DNA from: Tistrella mobilis
GTDB lineage: Bacteria > Pseudomonadota > Alphaproteobacteria > Tistrellales > Tistrellaceae
Length of the DNA: 64,000 bases
NCBI RefSeq assembly: GCF_041468085.1
Contig: NZ_CP121017.1
Coordinates: forward strand, 1,529,501-1,593,500
Reading direction: 5' to 3'
The notes beneath the pieces were generated by a model that had not been told where the DNA came from, did not search any database, and saw only the letters and a list, made by a program, of their open reading frames with translations. Position numbers and translations under genes: made by a program. Shown piece after piece: positions 17,755 through 26,668 of this stretch. The stretch's first letter is position 1. Each line of letters starts with the position of its first letter.

Positions 17755-18582
17755 ATGGGCAAGCTCGACGGCAAGGTCGCGCTGGTTTCCGGATCCGGCC
17801 GCGGCATCGGCCGCTCCATCGCCCTCAAGCTGGCGAGCGAGGGGGCGAAGGTCGTGATCAACGACCTCGACGAGGCGCCGGCCGAGGCTGTGGCCGCCGA
17901 AATCCGCGCGATGGGTGGCGAAGCCCTGATCTGCGCCGGCAATGTGGCGGCCGAGGATTTCGGCACCCGCTTCGTGAACACCGCGGTCGAGGGCTTCGGC
18001 GGGCTCGACATCATCGTCAACAATGCGGGCTACACCTGGGACTCGACCATCCAGAAGATGACCGACGAGCAGTTCCAGGCGATGATCGACGTTCATCTGA
18101 CGGCGCCGTTCCGCATCCTGCGGGCCGCGGCCGAGCCGATCCGCATCTTCTCGAAGCGCGAGGCGCAGGAGGGGCGCGAGGTCTTCCGCAAGGTGGTCAA
18201 CATCTCGTCGATCGCCGGCCTCTACGGCAATGCCGGCCAGGTCAGCTATTCCTCGGCCAAGGCGGCGCTGGTCGGCATGACCCGCACGCTGTGCAAGGAA
18301 TGGGGCCGCTACAAGGTGAATGTGAACTGCGTCGCCTTTGGCCTGATCGCCACCCGTCTGACCCAGGCGATCGAGAAGGAACAGGCGACCATCGATGTCG
18401 AAGGCCGGGAGATCAAGGTCGGTGTGCAGCATCAGCTGCTCGACACCATGGCCCAGCTGATCCCGCTCGGCCGCGCCGGCACGCCGGACGAGGCCGCGGA
18501 CGCGGTCTATCTGTTCTGCGCGCCCGAAAGCAACTACGTCAGCGGCCAGGTTCTGGTCTGCGGCGGCGGCATCCTGCTCTGA
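17755..18582 (+). CDS. Short-chain dehydrogenase/reductase (3-hydroxyacyl-CoA dehydrogenase type)
   Basis: Classical SDR, 275 residues. Cofactor motif GSGRGIGRS, NNAG (in IIVNNAGYTW), catalytic Ser in NISSIAG and Tyr-Lys in SYSSAKAAL. An insertion around residues 125-142 (AEPIRIFSKREAQEGREV) is characteristic of an SDR group linked to fatty acid or steroid degradation. Good Shine-Dalgarno GGGAG 10 bases before the ATG. It would oxidise the 3-hydroxyacyl-CoA produced by the MaoC pair to the thiolase substrate. Confidence 0.9.
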   Translation: MGKLDGKVALVSGSGRGIGRSIALKLASEGAKVVINDLDEAPAEAVAAEIRAMGGEALICAGNVAAEDFGTRFVNTAVEGFGGLDIIVNNAGYTWDSTIQKMTDEQFQAMIDVHLTAPFRILRAAAEPIRIFSKREAQEGREVFRKVVNISSIAGLYGNAGQVSYSSAKAALVGMTRTLCKEWGRYKVNVNCVAFGLIATRLTQAIEKEQATIDVEGREIKVGVQHQLLDTMAQLIPLGRAGTPDEAADAVYLFCAPESNYVSGQVLVCGGGILL

Positions 18583-18591
18583 TATCTGCTG

Positions 18592-18635
18592 GCGGCGGCG
18601 GGCCCGGGGCCTGATGTCCAGGCCCCGCCCGCCGC
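18592..18635 (+). other. GC-rich hairpin between the SDR and acyl-CoA dehydrogenase genes
   Basis: A long GC-only stem (CGGGGCCTG ... CCAGGCCCC with GCGGGC / GCCCGC flanks) without a T run. It may stabilise upstream mRNA or lower read-through into the dehydrogenase gene. Confidence 0.4.
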
Positions 18636-18659
18636 GCCCGATCCGACGGAGACATCCCC

Positions 18660-19820
18660 ATGATCGCTTCTGCTCCCCGGACGACCTCTTCGTGGATGAC
18701 GCCGGAGCTTGAAAGCCTCCGCGACCAGTTCGGTCGCTTTCTGGAGGCGGAACTGAAGCCCCATGCCGCGCGCTGGCGCCGGCAGCGCATGATCGACCGC
18801 TCGGCCTGGACGGCGCTGGGGGGCATGGGTGCGCTGGGTGCGGCGATCCCCGAGGAATGGGGCGGCAGCGGCGGCGACGTCTATCAGGAGATGGTGCTGC
18901 TCGACACCATCAACCGGCGCTGCTCGGATCTCGCCAACGGCTACAGCGTGCATTCGGGCATCGTGACCCATTACGTGCTGACCTATGGCACCGAGGATCA
19001 GAAGCGGCGCTGGCTGCCCAAACTCTGCTCGGGCGAATGGATCGGTGCGATCGCGATGACCGAGCCGGGCGGCGGGTCCGACCTGCAGGCGCTGACCACC
19101 CGCGGCCGGCGCGACGGCGACGACTATGTCATCGACGGCCAGAAGACCTTCATCACCAACGGCATCGCCGCCGATCTGGTGCTGGTGGCGGTGCGCATCG
19201 ACGGCACGCCGGGGGCCAAGGGCATTTCGCTGATCGGTGTGGAGAAGGGCGCGCCCGGTTTCCAGCCCGGCCGGCCGCTTGAGAAGATCGGCCTGCATGC
19301 GGCCGATACCGCGGAGCTCTTCTTCGACGGCGCCCGCGCGCCCGTCGACAACCTGCTGGGCGGCATCGAGGGGCGCGGCTTCTATCAGATGATGGAGCAG
19401 CTGCCGCGCGAACGCCTGATCCTGGCGGTGGGGGCGGTTGCGGCGATGGAGCACGCGGTCGAGATTACCCGTGCCTATGTCCACGAGCGCAAGGCCTTCG
19501 GCAAGACCCTGTTCGACTTCCAGACCATTTCCTTCCGCCTGGCCGAGCTTGCGACCGAGGCCCATATCGCGCGCGTCTTCGTCGACGACTGCCTGGTCAA
19601 ACTGGCCGAGAACCGGCTCGACAACGTCACCGCTTCGATGGCCAAGTGGTGGTGCAGCGAACGCCAGGTTCAGACCGTCGATGCCTGCCTGCAGATGTTC
19701 GGCGGCTATGGCTATATCGAAGAAACCGAAATCGCCCGCATGTATACCGACGCCCGGATCCAGAAGATTTATGGCGGCGCCAACGAGATCATGAAGATGC
19801 TGATCGCACGCTCGCTCTGA
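18660..19820 (+). CDS. Acyl-CoA dehydrogenase
   Basis: FAD enzyme introducing the 2,3 double bond in an acyl-CoA. 386 residues with MTEPGGGSDLQAL (FAD/substrate loop), ITNGIAADLVLVAVR, the helical C-terminal domain (ERKAFGKTLFDFQ) and GGYGYIEETEIARMYTDARI. The catalytic Glu is expected in GGANEIMKMLIARSL at the C-terminus. Last gene of the thiolase operon, followed by a terminator. Together the operon codes dehydrogenation, hydration, oxidation and thiolysis. Confidence 0.93.
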   Translation: MIASAPRTTSSWMTPELESLRDQFGRFLEAELKPHAARWRRQRMIDRSAWTALGGMGALGAAIPEEWGGSGGDVYQEMVLLDTINRRCSDLANGYSVHSGIVTHYVLTYGTEDQKRRWLPKLCSGEWIGAIAMTEPGGGSDLQALTTRGRRDGDDYVIDGQKTFITNGIAADLVLVAVRIDGTPGAKGISLIGVEKGAPGFQPGRPLEKIGLHAADTAELFFDGARAPVDNLLGGIEGRGFYQMMEQLPRERLILAVGAVAAMEHAVEITRAYVHERKAFGKTLFDFQTISFRLAELATEAHIARVFVDDCLVKLAENRLDNVTASMAKWWCSERQVQTVDACLQMFGGYGYIEETEIARMYTDARIQKIYGGANEIMKMLIARSL

Positions 19821-19849
19821 CGGCGCGGTTGCCGGCGATATGAGGATGG

Positions 19850-19880
19850 GGCCTGCCCGGTGATCGGGCGGGCCTTCTTT
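19850..19880 (+). terminator. Rho-independent terminator after the acyl-CoA dehydrogenase
   Basis: GGCCTGCCCG / CGGGCGGGCC stem (one mismatch pair) with loop GTGAT, followed by TTCTTT. Ends the acyl-CoA operon; the opposing yhaV gene ends just downstream. Confidence 0.75.
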
Positions 19881-19898
19881 CCAGGAGGGATATGGCTT

Positions 19899-20393
19899 TC
19901 AGTCGGAGGAGTGGCTCGTCTGCATGGCCTTCTGCAGGTCGTCGGGCAGTTCCTCCGCCGATTCCAGGAGGTCATTCCAATCGTCGGGAGGGTCGTCCCG
20001 ATCAAGCTTGGCTTTGAAGACCTCGTAAGGATCGGTTTTCGCGCCCGCGGCGCGCTTTGTCTTTTCGTCATTCACCCAGGCAAAGATGATGATTCGTGAC
20101 CGGCTGTCATAGCGAAAGAAGAGTCGAAATCTCTGGTTGAATTTTGCGCGCGACCAGTGTTGGTAGTCATCACCCATCGTATTGCCGAGCCGGTACCGCG
20201 TGTCGCCTGGATCCTGAGGAATGGTCGACAGCACCAGTTTGGCAATTGCAGCCAGCGTACGGACGTTTGCATTGCTCCGATACCCGGCAGGATCACGGCT
20301 TCGGGCCTTGTGGAACGCGTCGGCCAGGGCGCGGATCTGGCGGATCATCCCCTCGTGGAACAGCAGCGTCCAGCCATTCACCGTCAGAGGCAA
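19899..20393 (-). CDS. yhaV: YhaV-family toxin (RelE-like ribonuclease)
   Basis: 164-residue toxin of the PrlF-YhaV type II system, a RelE-superfamily ribonuclease acting at the ribosome. It begins VNGWTLLFHEG like YhaV and contains HWSRAKFNQRFRLFFRYD and IIIFAWVNDEKTKRAAGAKTD, closely matching the family's basic core. I use TTG at 20393 because AAGGTGACG sits just upstream and it overlaps the antitoxin stop by 10 bases; a GTG at 20381 is the alternative. Apparently intact. Confidence 0.88.
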   Translation of the reverse strand: MPLTVNGWTLLFHEGMIRQIRALADAFHKARSRDPAGYRSNANVRTLAAIAKLVLSTIPQDPGDTRYRLGNTMGDDYQHWSRAKFNQRFRLFFRYDSRSRIIIFAWVNDEKTKRAAGAKTDPYEVFKAKLDRDDPPDDWNDLLESAEELPDDLQKAMQTSHSSD

Positions 20394-20713
20394 ACGTCAC
20401 CTTCAATCGGCTCGTCCAGATCGACATCAACCTCCTTCAATGCCTGCCTGAGCGTCTGGAGCAGGTCGTCGGGGAGAGCCGCAATATTACGCGCGGCGGC
20501 GATGTCGTCGGAGATCAGCTTCAGGAAGGCGCCGATAGCCGGATCCTGGTGTTCCGTCTCCGCGGGTTCGATGATGATGCGGTTGCCGTCGGCGCGCACC
20601 ACGATTTTCCCCCCGTCCCGAACCCCGAGAATCTGCCGGACGGCCAGAGGCAGCGTGGTCTGCCCCTTGGAACTGACCTTGCAGGTGCGTTCGATGATCG
20701 TGCTGTCATTCAT
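20384..20713 (-). CDS. prlF: PrlF-family antitoxin (AbrB/SpoVT-type)
   Basis: 109 residues. The N-terminal half is a swapped-hairpin AbrB/MazE-type DNA-binding domain (CKVSSKGQTTLPLAVRQIL, GGKIVVRADGNRIII); the C-terminal half (about 55-109) is acidic and should neutralise YhaV. ATG at 20713 with GGAG 7 bases upstream. Overlaps yhaV. Autoregulation is implied by the operator-like palindrome in its promoter. Confidence 0.9.
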   Translation of the reverse strand: MNDSTIIERTCKVSSKGQTTLPLAVRQILGVRDGGKIVVRADGNRIIIEPAETEHQDPAIGAFLKLISDDIAAARNIAALPDDLLQTLRQALKEVDVDLDEPIEGDVCL

Positions 20714-20736
20714 GGCCTGTCTCCGGTGCACCTGAA

Positions 20737-20765
20737 AAAGTAAAGAAATTTCCTTACCTCGTCAA
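20737..20765 (-). promoter_or_regulatory. prlF-yhaV promoter with operator palindrome in the spacer
   Basis: On the minus strand: -35 TTGACG (20765-20760), 17-base spacer, -10 TACTTT (20742-20737). Between them lies an 18-bp palindrome with one mismatch (plus strand gtaaagaaatttccttac, 20740-20757). Binding by the AbrB-like antitoxin there would exclude polymerase. Confidence 0.7.
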
Positions 20766-20813
20766 GGCAGGGCCCGATGGGAGGGGGAGGCCAAGTGCCG
20801 CAGTGCCGTGCCG

Positions 20814-21773
20814 CTACCCCCGCGCCCGCAGCCCCGCGCCGGCGGCCAGGGTGAGGGGCAGGCGGCCGACGGCCAGCGCGGCGGCGGTGGTGCGCTCCAC
20901 GTCCAGGCGGTTGAGGACGAGCCGGCCTTCGGAGTATTCGACCACCCGGCCGGTCAGCATCACATGATCCGGTCGGGGCATCACCGTCACCCGGCCGCGG
21001 CGGGGAGAGAGTTGCAGGCCGTCCAGCCGGTCGCGGGCCAGCATGTCGGCGAAAAGCGGCGCCAGACCGGCATGGACGATGCCGGTGACCGGATCCTCGG
21101 GCACGCCGAGCTTGGGAGCGAAGAAGCGGCAGACATAGTCGGCGCCATCGGCCAGCGCGGCGCCGTCGGCGAGGCTGGCGACCGCCACGGCCCGGGGCGG
21201 CAGGGCGGCAATGGCGTCGTCGTCGGGGCGGACCGCCTCGACCTCTGCCGGATCTTCCATCAGCACATACCAGTCGTGGCGGCCTTCCAGCACCGCGGCG
21301 GGGGCGACATCGCCCAGCGCTGCGGTGATCGCGCGCAGCAGCGCCGGGCGCGGTTCGATCCCGGTCAGCCGTTCGCGCGGCAGCGACAGGCACAGCCGGT
21401 CGTCCGCCTCCGGATCCCGGGCGACATGAAGCAGCCCGCCACGGGTGCGGAATACCACCGCCGGCGCCTCGGGGGCCAGCCTGCTCAACACCACATGAGC
21501 GGCCGCCAGCGTGGCGTGGCCGCACATCGGCATCTCGGTGGTGGGGGTGAACCAGCGCAGGTGGAAGGGGCCGGCCGCGGTGCCATCGCCGGTGCCGAAC
21601 CCGGCCGGATCCTCGGGCACCAGGAAGGCGGTCTCGGACAGCCGGTTTTCGGCCGCGATCGCCTGCATCACCGGCACCGGCAGCCAGGCATCCATCAGGC
21701 AGACCGCCGCCGGATTGCCGGCGAACAGTCGCTCGGCGAAGGCATCGAGGTGAAAGATCCTGACGTTTCGCAT
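20814..21773 (-). CDS. PhzF-family isomerase/epimerase-like protein
   Basis: Member of the PhzF/YddE diaminopimelate-epimerase-like fold, 319 residues in two similar halves. Typical motifs are FAGNPAAVCL near the start, the glutamate base region AENRLSETAFLV, and MCGHATLAAAHVVL, with FFAPKLGVPEDPVTG in the second half. PhzF itself isomerises a dihydro-hydroxyanthranilate in phenazine synthesis, but no phenazine genes are near, so the substrate is unknown. ATG at 21773, with AAGGAA upstream. Single gene. Confidence 0.87.
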   Translation of the reverse strand: MRNVRIFHLDAFAERLFAGNPAAVCLMDAWLPVPVMQAIAAENRLSETAFLVPEDPAGFGTGDGTAAGPFHLRWFTPTTEMPMCGHATLAAAHVVLSRLAPEAPAVVFRTRGGLLHVARDPEADDRLCLSLPRERLTGIEPRPALLRAITAALGDVAPAAVLEGRHDWYVLMEDPAEVEAVRPDDDAIAALPPRAVAVASLADGAALADGADYVCRFFAPKLGVPEDPVTGIVHAGLAPLFADMLARDRLDGLQLSPRRGRVTVMPRPDHVMLTGRVVEYSEGRLVLNRLDVERTTAAALAVGRLPLTLAAGAGLRARG

Positions 21774-21878
21774 GGCGGGACCATTCCTTCGCAAACTATG
21801 GGTTGCGTTTAAAAGGAATGATCACGCCAATTAAGATCATGAGGCAAGCGGCATTTGCGCGCTGCGGTAAATCTGTGG

Positions 21879-22469
21879 TCAGCGGTTCATATCGTGATAT
21901 TCGTCGTTGGGCAGCATGTCGACCGCGCTCGCGATGCGGTTGGTCATGTTGTAGAAGCCGATGACATTGGCGAGATCGAAAATGTCTTCGACAGAAAAGC
22001 CTGCATCGCGCAACCGGGCCCGGTCGGCCTCGTCGACCAGCGTCGGGGTTTCGGTCACTTTGGCGGCGAAATCGAGCATCGCCCGGTGACGGTGCGACAG
22101 CGGCGCCACCCGGTAGTTCATCACCAGCATCTCGCCAAGCTTCGGGTCACCCGACAGTGCCCTGACCGCCTGGCCATGGGCGACCAGGCAGTAATAGCAG
22201 CGGTTGATCGACGAGACCACCACCGCGACCATCTCGCGCTCCAGTTTGTCGAGCCCGCTGTCGCCCAGCATCAGTTCGTTGTAGAAGCGGCTGAAGGTGC
22301 GGAATTTCTCCGGACGCAGCGTATAGGCCTGCAATACATGCGGGACCATGCCGAGCTTTTCGCGGCACTTCGCGTAATAGGCGCGGATATCATCGTCATT
22401 GCCGGCTTCGTCGGGGATGGGCAGGGCCATCACCTCGGGCTTCAGCTGCAGCGGCTTGTCGGCGGACAT
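21879..22469 (-). CDS. AhpD-like peroxidase-related protein (carboxymuconolactone decarboxylase family)
   Basis: 196-residue all-helical protein of the 'uncharacterised peroxidase-related' branch of the CMD/AhpD family. The redox pair is CYYC in NRCYYCLVAHGQAVR (about residues 90-104), with the His three residues beyond the second Cys as in AhpD. FYNMTNRIASAVDM is the usual C-terminal helix. Likely a thiol-dependent hydroperoxide reductase; the reductant is not apparent. Not linked to other antioxidant genes here. Confidence 0.88.
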   Translation of the reverse strand: MSADKPLQLKPEVMALPIPDEAGNDDDIRAYYAKCREKLGMVPHVLQAYTLRPEKFRTFSRFYNELMLGDSGLDKLEREMVAVVVSSINRCYYCLVAHGQAVRALSGDPKLGEMLVMNYRVAPLSHRHRAMLDFAAKVTETPTLVDEADRARLRDAGFSVEDIFDLANVIGFYNMTNRIASAVDMLPNDEYHDMNR

Positions 22470-22547
22470 GGATGGGCGTCTCCCCGGTTCTTGTGTGATC
22501 CGGGGAGTATGCCTGCCGGGGCCGGGGCTGTCTTCAGAAGCCGGGCA

Positions 22548-23621
22548 TCACCCGCCACATTGGCCGCGATGGCGCAGCAGGTGATCGGCCAGCACCACCG
22601 CCATCATCGCCTCGCCCACCGGCACCGCGCGGATGCCGACGCAGGGGTCGTGGCGGCCCTTGGTCACCACCTCGGTATCCGCGCCGTCGCGGGTGACGCT
22701 GAGCCGGGGGGTGAGGATGGAGCTGGTCGGCTTGACCGCAAAGCGCACCACCACCGGTTCGCCATTGGCGATGCCGCCCAGGATGCCGCCGGCGCGGTTG
22801 CCCAGGAAAGCGGGCTTGCCCTCGCGCATCCGCATCTCGTCGGCATTCTGCGAGCCGGTAAGACGTGCGGCCGCGAAGCCGTCGCCGATCTCGACCGCCT
22901 TGACCGCGTTGATGCCCATCATCGCCTTGGCGAGATCGGCATCCAGCTTGTCGTAGAGCGGATCGCCCAGCCCGACCGGCACGCCCTCTGCCACGACCTC
23001 GATCACGGCCCCACAGCTGTCGCCGGATTTGCGCAGCCCGTCCAGATATTCGGCCCAGCGCGCGGCGGTTTCGGCATCGGGGCAGAAGAAGTCGTTGCGG
23101 CCGGTCTCGTCCCAGTCCCAGCGGCTGCGATCGACGGCGATGCCGCCCATCTCGACCAGGGCACCGCGAATGGTGACGCCGTCACCCAGAACCTTGCGGG
23201 CAACGGCACCGGCGGCCACGCGCACCGCGGTTTCGCGCGCGCTGGACCGGCCGCCGCCGCGATGGTCGCGAATGCCGTATTTGGCCTGATAGGTGAAGTC
23301 GGCATGACCCGGACGGAACTTGTCCTTGATCTCGCCGTAATCCTTCGAGCGCTGATCGGTGTTGCGGATCAGCAGGCTGACCGGGGTGCCGGTAGTGAGG
23401 CCTTCGAAAGTGCCCGACAGGATCTCGACCTCGTCGGGCTCGCGCCGCTGGGTGGTGAAGCGCGACTGGCCCGGGCGGCGCTTGTCGAGGAAGGGCTGGA
23501 TGTCGGCCTCGGTCAGCGCCAGGCGCGGCGGCACGCCGTCGACCACGCAGCCGATCGCCGGGCCATGGCTTTCACCCCAGCTCGTGAAGCGGAAAAGCTC
23601 GCCGAAACTGTTGCCTGCCAT
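22548..23621 (-). CDS. aroC: Chorismate synthase
   Basis: Final enzyme of the shikimate pathway: converts 5-enolpyruvylshikimate-3-phosphate to chorismate using reduced FMN. 357 residues with the three signature regions [31 protein letters not shown] (substrate and flavin binding) and the C-terminal [18 protein letters not shown]. Lies 46 bases downstream of fabI on the same strand, so a two-gene transcript is likely. Confidence 0.96.
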   Translation of the reverse strand: MAGNSFGELFRFTSWGESHGPAIGCVVDGVPPRLALTEADIQPFLDKRRPGQSRFTTQRREPDEVEILSGTFEGLTTGTPVSLLIRNTDQRSKDYGEIKDKFRPGHADFTYQAKYGIRDHRGGGRSSARETAVRVAAGAVARKVLGDGVTIRGALVEMGGIAVDRSRWDWDETGRNDFFCPDAETAARWAEYLDGLRKSGDSCGAVIEVVAEGVPVGLGDPLYDKLDADLAKAMMGINAVKAVEIGDGFAAARLTGSQNADEMRMREGKPAFLGNRAGGILGGIANGEPVVVRFAVKPTSSILTPRLSVTRDGADTEVVTKGRHDPCVGIRAVPVGEAMMAVVLADHLLRHRGQCGG

Positions 23622-23666
23622 GGTCGGTCCGATCCTTCAAGATGTTGGTGTGAGAGAGATCTGTGG

Positions 23667-24479
23667 TCAGCTCAGATTGATGTCGGGCGCATCCTCGGCC
23701 TTCATGCCGACGATGTGATAGCCCGCATCGACATGCATCACCTCGCCGGTGATGCCGCTGCCCAGGTCCGAGAGCATCAGCAGCGAGGCGTTGCCGACCT
23801 CTTCGATGGTGACCGTGCGGCGCAGCGGCGAGTTCATCTCGTTCCAGCGCATGATGTAGCGGAAGTCGCCGATGCCCGAGGCGGCCAGCGTCTTGATCGG
23901 CCCGGCCGAGATGGCATTGACCCGGATGTTCTCAGGGCCCAGATCCGCCGCCAGATACTGCACGCTGGATTCGAGAGCCGCCTTGGCCACGCCCATCACG
24001 TTGTAATGCGGGATCACCCGCTCCGCGCCCAGATAGGAGAGCGTCAGGATGCTGCCGCCGTGCTGCATCAGCGGCCGGGCATACTGCGCCATCTGCACCA
24101 GAGAGAAGGCAGAGATCTGCATGGTGCGCAGGAAGTTGTCGAGCGTGGTGTCGACATACTTGCCCTTCAGCTGGTTCTTGTCGGAATAGGCGACGGCGTG
24201 CACCAGGAAGTCGAGCCGGCCCCAGGTCTCGCCGATCGCGTCGAACAGGGCCTTCATGCTGTCGTCGTCCGTGACGTCGCAAGGGGCGACCAGGGTTGCG
24301 CCAACCTCGGCGGCAAGCGGGCGGACCCGCCTTTCCAGCGCCTCGCCCTGATAGGTCAGTGCCACCTCGGCGCCGTTCGACGTCACCGCCCTGGTGATCC
24401 CCCAGGCGATCGAACGGTCATTGGCGACGCCGACGATCAGGCCGCGCTTGCCGGCCATCACGTTCGATTGAACGATCAT
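23667..24479 (-). CDS. fabI: Enoyl-[acyl-carrier-protein] reductase (NADH), FabI
   Basis: Reduces trans-2-enoyl-ACP in the last step of each fatty acid elongation cycle; the target of triclosan. 270 residues. FabI-specific cofactor motif GLIVGVANDRSIAWGI, catalytic Tyr-x6-Lys in YNVMGVAKAALE, and the loop ISAGPIKTLAASGI. ATG at 24479 has GAGGGG 6 bases upstream; a much longer in-frame extension upstream is rejected as noncoding. Probably co-transcribed with aroC. Confidence 0.96.
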   Translation of the reverse strand: MIVQSNVMAGKRGLIVGVANDRSIAWGITRAVTSNGAEVALTYQGEALERRVRPLAAEVGATLVAPCDVTDDDSMKALFDAIGETWGRLDFLVHAVAYSDKNQLKGKYVDTTLDNFLRTMQISAFSLVQMAQYARPLMQHGGSILTLSYLGAERVIPHYNVMGVAKAALESSVQYLAADLGPENIRVNAISAGPIKTLAASGIGDFRYIMRWNEMNSPLRRTVTIEEVGNASLLMLSDLGSGITGEVMHVDAGYHIVGMKAEDAPDINLS

Positions 24480-24681
24480 GCGGTCCCCTCGCTGTATCCA
24501 GGCGGCCGGTCCAGGGAGGGGCCGGGGGCGCGGCCGGCCCTGGCGGACCATGATTTTGACAGGGTGCATCCTGCGGGTTGCGGACGTGCCTCGCAGCCGG
24601 CGGCCGGGCACAGGTGCGGCGCATCCTACACGAAACCACGGTCCGGTCAAATCGCCACCCGAAGGGCAGAAAAGGCGGATT

Positions 24682-25635
24682 TCAGCGCCATCCGGGCCGG
24701 TGCATGTGCCGTCGTGCGAGCCTGCGGGCTGCCGCATGTCGGTGCCGGTGACGGTCGATCCGCGACCGCACCGCGGCCCAATAGCCCCCCAGCAGGAAGA
24801 CATAGGCCGCCAGGTACAGAAGCAGCAGGGTGGCGATCATGCTGCCCAGGCTACCATAGACCGCATTCATGCCGCCGGTCTGGCGCAGATAGACGGAAAA
24901 GCCGGTCAGCAGCGCCATCCAGCCCAGAACGATCGCCGCGGCCGGCGGCAGAAGCACCCGCCGGCGCGGCGGCAGCGCATCGGGCAGCAGGCGCAGCAGG
25001 CCCCAGACCACGGTGACCGTACCGATCAGCAGCAGCGGCGGGCGCAGGGTGTGGACCAGCCAGATCCAGGCATCCGACAGGCCGAAGAAATCGACCGCCG
25101 GCCCGATCACGATCGGCAGAAAGACCAGCAGCGCCAGCGCCACCGGCAGGGCCAGCGCACCGCCCGCCACCAGCATCAGGCTTTGCAGCCGCCGCTTCCA
25201 GAGCGGCCGGACCATCTTTACCCGGAAGGCGCGGTTCAGCGCATTGCGCAGGCTTTCGAGCGCATTGGAGGCGGACCAGAGGGCCGTCAGGATGCCGAAG
25301 GTCAGCAGCCCGCCCTTGGGGCCGAAGATGATCGTGTCGATCGGCCCGCGCAGCGCCTGGGCGACATCGGGCGGGAGGTAGTCGAGCAGGGTGAGGACGA
25401 AGGTATGAACCTGAACACCCTGGCCGACCGCGCCGGCCAGTACCACCAGCACGATCAGGAAGGGGAACATGGAAAACAGGCTGGCGAAGGCGATATGGCC
25501 GGCAATCTGGTCGGCGCCGTCGCGGCTGAAGCGGCCGTAGGTGACCGTCAGTTCGCGGACCCGCCGGTTGCTGCGCAACCGGCGGAGCAGGGGGCGGTAG
25601 AACGGGGTCTTTTCCGTCGGTGTCGTTGCCGTCAT
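24682..25635 (-). CDS. YihY/BrkB-family inner-membrane protein
   Basis: 317 residues with about six hydrophobic segments, including FASLFSMFPFLIVLVVLAGAV, FGILTALWSASNALESL and LLLLYLAAYVFLLGGYW. The family was once misnamed RNase BN; its function is not settled (membrane integrity or lipid transport has been suggested for relatives). The C-terminal tail is very basic (SRIDRHRHRHAAARRLARR). ATG at 25635 overlaps the stop of the DnaJ-like gene (ATGA), so the two are translationally coupled. Confidence 0.87.
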   Translation of the reverse strand: MTATTPTEKTPFYRPLLRRLRSNRRVRELTVTYGRFSRDGADQIAGHIAFASLFSMFPFLIVLVVLAGAVGQGVQVHTFVLTLLDYLPPDVAQALRGPIDTIIFGPKGGLLTFGILTALWSASNALESLRNALNRAFRVKMVRPLWKRRLQSLMLVAGGALALPVALALLVFLPIVIGPAVDFFGLSDAWIWLVHTLRPPLLLIGTVTVVWGLLRLLPDALPPRRRVLLPPAAAIVLGWMALLTGFSVYLRQTGGMNAVYGSLGSMIATLLLLYLAAYVFLLGGYWAAVRSRIDRHRHRHAAARRLARRHMHRPGWR

Positions 25636-26570
25636 TCGATCCCGGCTCGCCGCCGGACCTGATCGTAATCCGCAGGCGGCTTCCACCGCTTCACGAATTC
25701 CGTCAGCGCGGGGTCGTCGCGATCGGGCAGGACCAGTTTCAGCACCACGAACAGGTCGCCGCGATCGCCCTTTTCCGCACCCATGCCGCGGCCCTTGAGC
25801 CGCAGCCGGCGTCCGCCCGAGGATCCGGGCGGCACGGCGACCCTGACCGGGCCATCCAGGGTGGGGACGACGATGCCGGCGCCGAGCACCGCTTCAGGCA
25901 GCGTGATGGGCACATCGATCAGGATGTCGCGGCCCTCGGCGCGGAACAGGGGGTGGGGGCGGACATTCACCTCAACCAGCGCATCACCGGCCTCGGCATT
26001 GCCGAAGCCGGGCATGCCCTGGCCGTTCAGCCGCAGCTTCTGGCCGTCACGGATACCGGCGGGCACCGCGACTTCCAGTTCACGGCCCTCGGGCAGGCGG
26101 ATGCGCTTGCGGGTGCCGCGGGCGGCCTCGATGAATTCGACCGTCACGGTATAGGTGACATCGACCCCGCGGCGATGGATGCCGGTGCGGCCGCCACTGC
26201 CGCCGGCACTGGACGCGGTACCGGTGCCGGCTTCACCACGCCCGGCCTGGGCGCGGCGGCTGCGTGCGGGGTCGGTGAAGATGTCCGAGAAGAAATCGGC
26301 GAAACCGCCGCTGTCGCCGCCCTTGGGGCGCGGGCGGGCGCGGCCGTTGCCGGCGCTGTCGATCTCGCCGCGGTCGAAGGCGGCACGCCGGGACGGATCG
26401 GAGAGGATCGCATAGGCGGCAGACACGTCCTTGAACCGGCGCTCCACCTCGACATCACCCGGATGCAGATCCGGGTGATAGGCCTTGGCCAGGCGCCGAT
26501 AGGCGGTCTTGATGGTGTCGGGCGTGGCATCGCGGCCCACACCCAATGTCTGATAAGGATCGGCGTTCAC
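25632..26570 (-). CDS. DnaJ-domain co-chaperone (CbpA-like)
   Basis: J-domain protein of the CbpA/curved-DNA-binding type. J domain at the N-terminus (DPYQTLGVGRDATPDTIK) with HPD in AKAYHPDLHPGD, a Gly/Arg-rich linker (about residues 70-125), then the C-terminal client-binding region (VTYTVTVEFIEAARGTRK, VPAGIRDGQKLRLNGQGMPGFG). There is no zinc-finger region, unlike DnaJ proper. I prefer GTG at 26570 because GGGGGA lies just upstream; ATG at 26588 adds six residues but is only five bases from a strong hairpin. Coupled to the YihY gene by ATGA. Confidence 0.88.
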   Translation of the reverse strand: MNADPYQTLGVGRDATPDTIKTAYRRLAKAYHPDLHPGDVEVERRFKDVSAAYAILSDPSRRAAFDRGEIDSAGNGRARPRPKGGDSGGFADFFSDIFTDPARSRRAQAGRGEAGTGTASSAGGSGGRTGIHRRGVDVTYTVTVEFIEAARGTRKRIRLPEGRELEVAVPAGIRDGQKLRLNGQGMPGFGNAEAGDALVEVNVRPHPLFRAEGRDILIDVPITLPEAVLGAGIVVPTLDGPVRVAVPPGSSGGRRLRLKGRGMGAEKGDRGDLFVVLKLVLPDRDDPALTEFVKRWKPPADYDQVRRRAGIE

Positions 26571-26593
26571 GCGGTCCCCCGTGGACATAAGCA

Positions 26594-26619
26594 GGCCGCC
26601 GCCGGATCAGGCGGCGGCC
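26594..26619 (-). terminator. Hairpin after the glycine-zipper lipoprotein gene
   Basis: Perfect 10-bp stem GGCCGCCGCC / GGCGGCGGCC with a 6-base loop, no T run. It lies between the lipoprotein stop and the DnaJ-like start and may end or slow transcription. Confidence 0.45.
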
Positions 26620-26668
26620 CGTGCCCAAGGGTCGTTGCGGCCGGCCCCTGCGTCAAGTGCGGAGACGT

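Noticed and set aside
24480-24803. N-terminal extension of FabI
   Set aside because: The ATG at 24479 has a strong ribosome site and begins the protein at the conserved start; the extension has no family support.
21855-25016. A 1053-codon open frame on the plus strand
   Set aside because: It lies antisense to the AhpD-like, aroC, fabI and YihY genes, all well supported on the minus strand; the translation is low-complexity (His, Gly, Arg, Asp) as expected for a GC-rich shadow frame.
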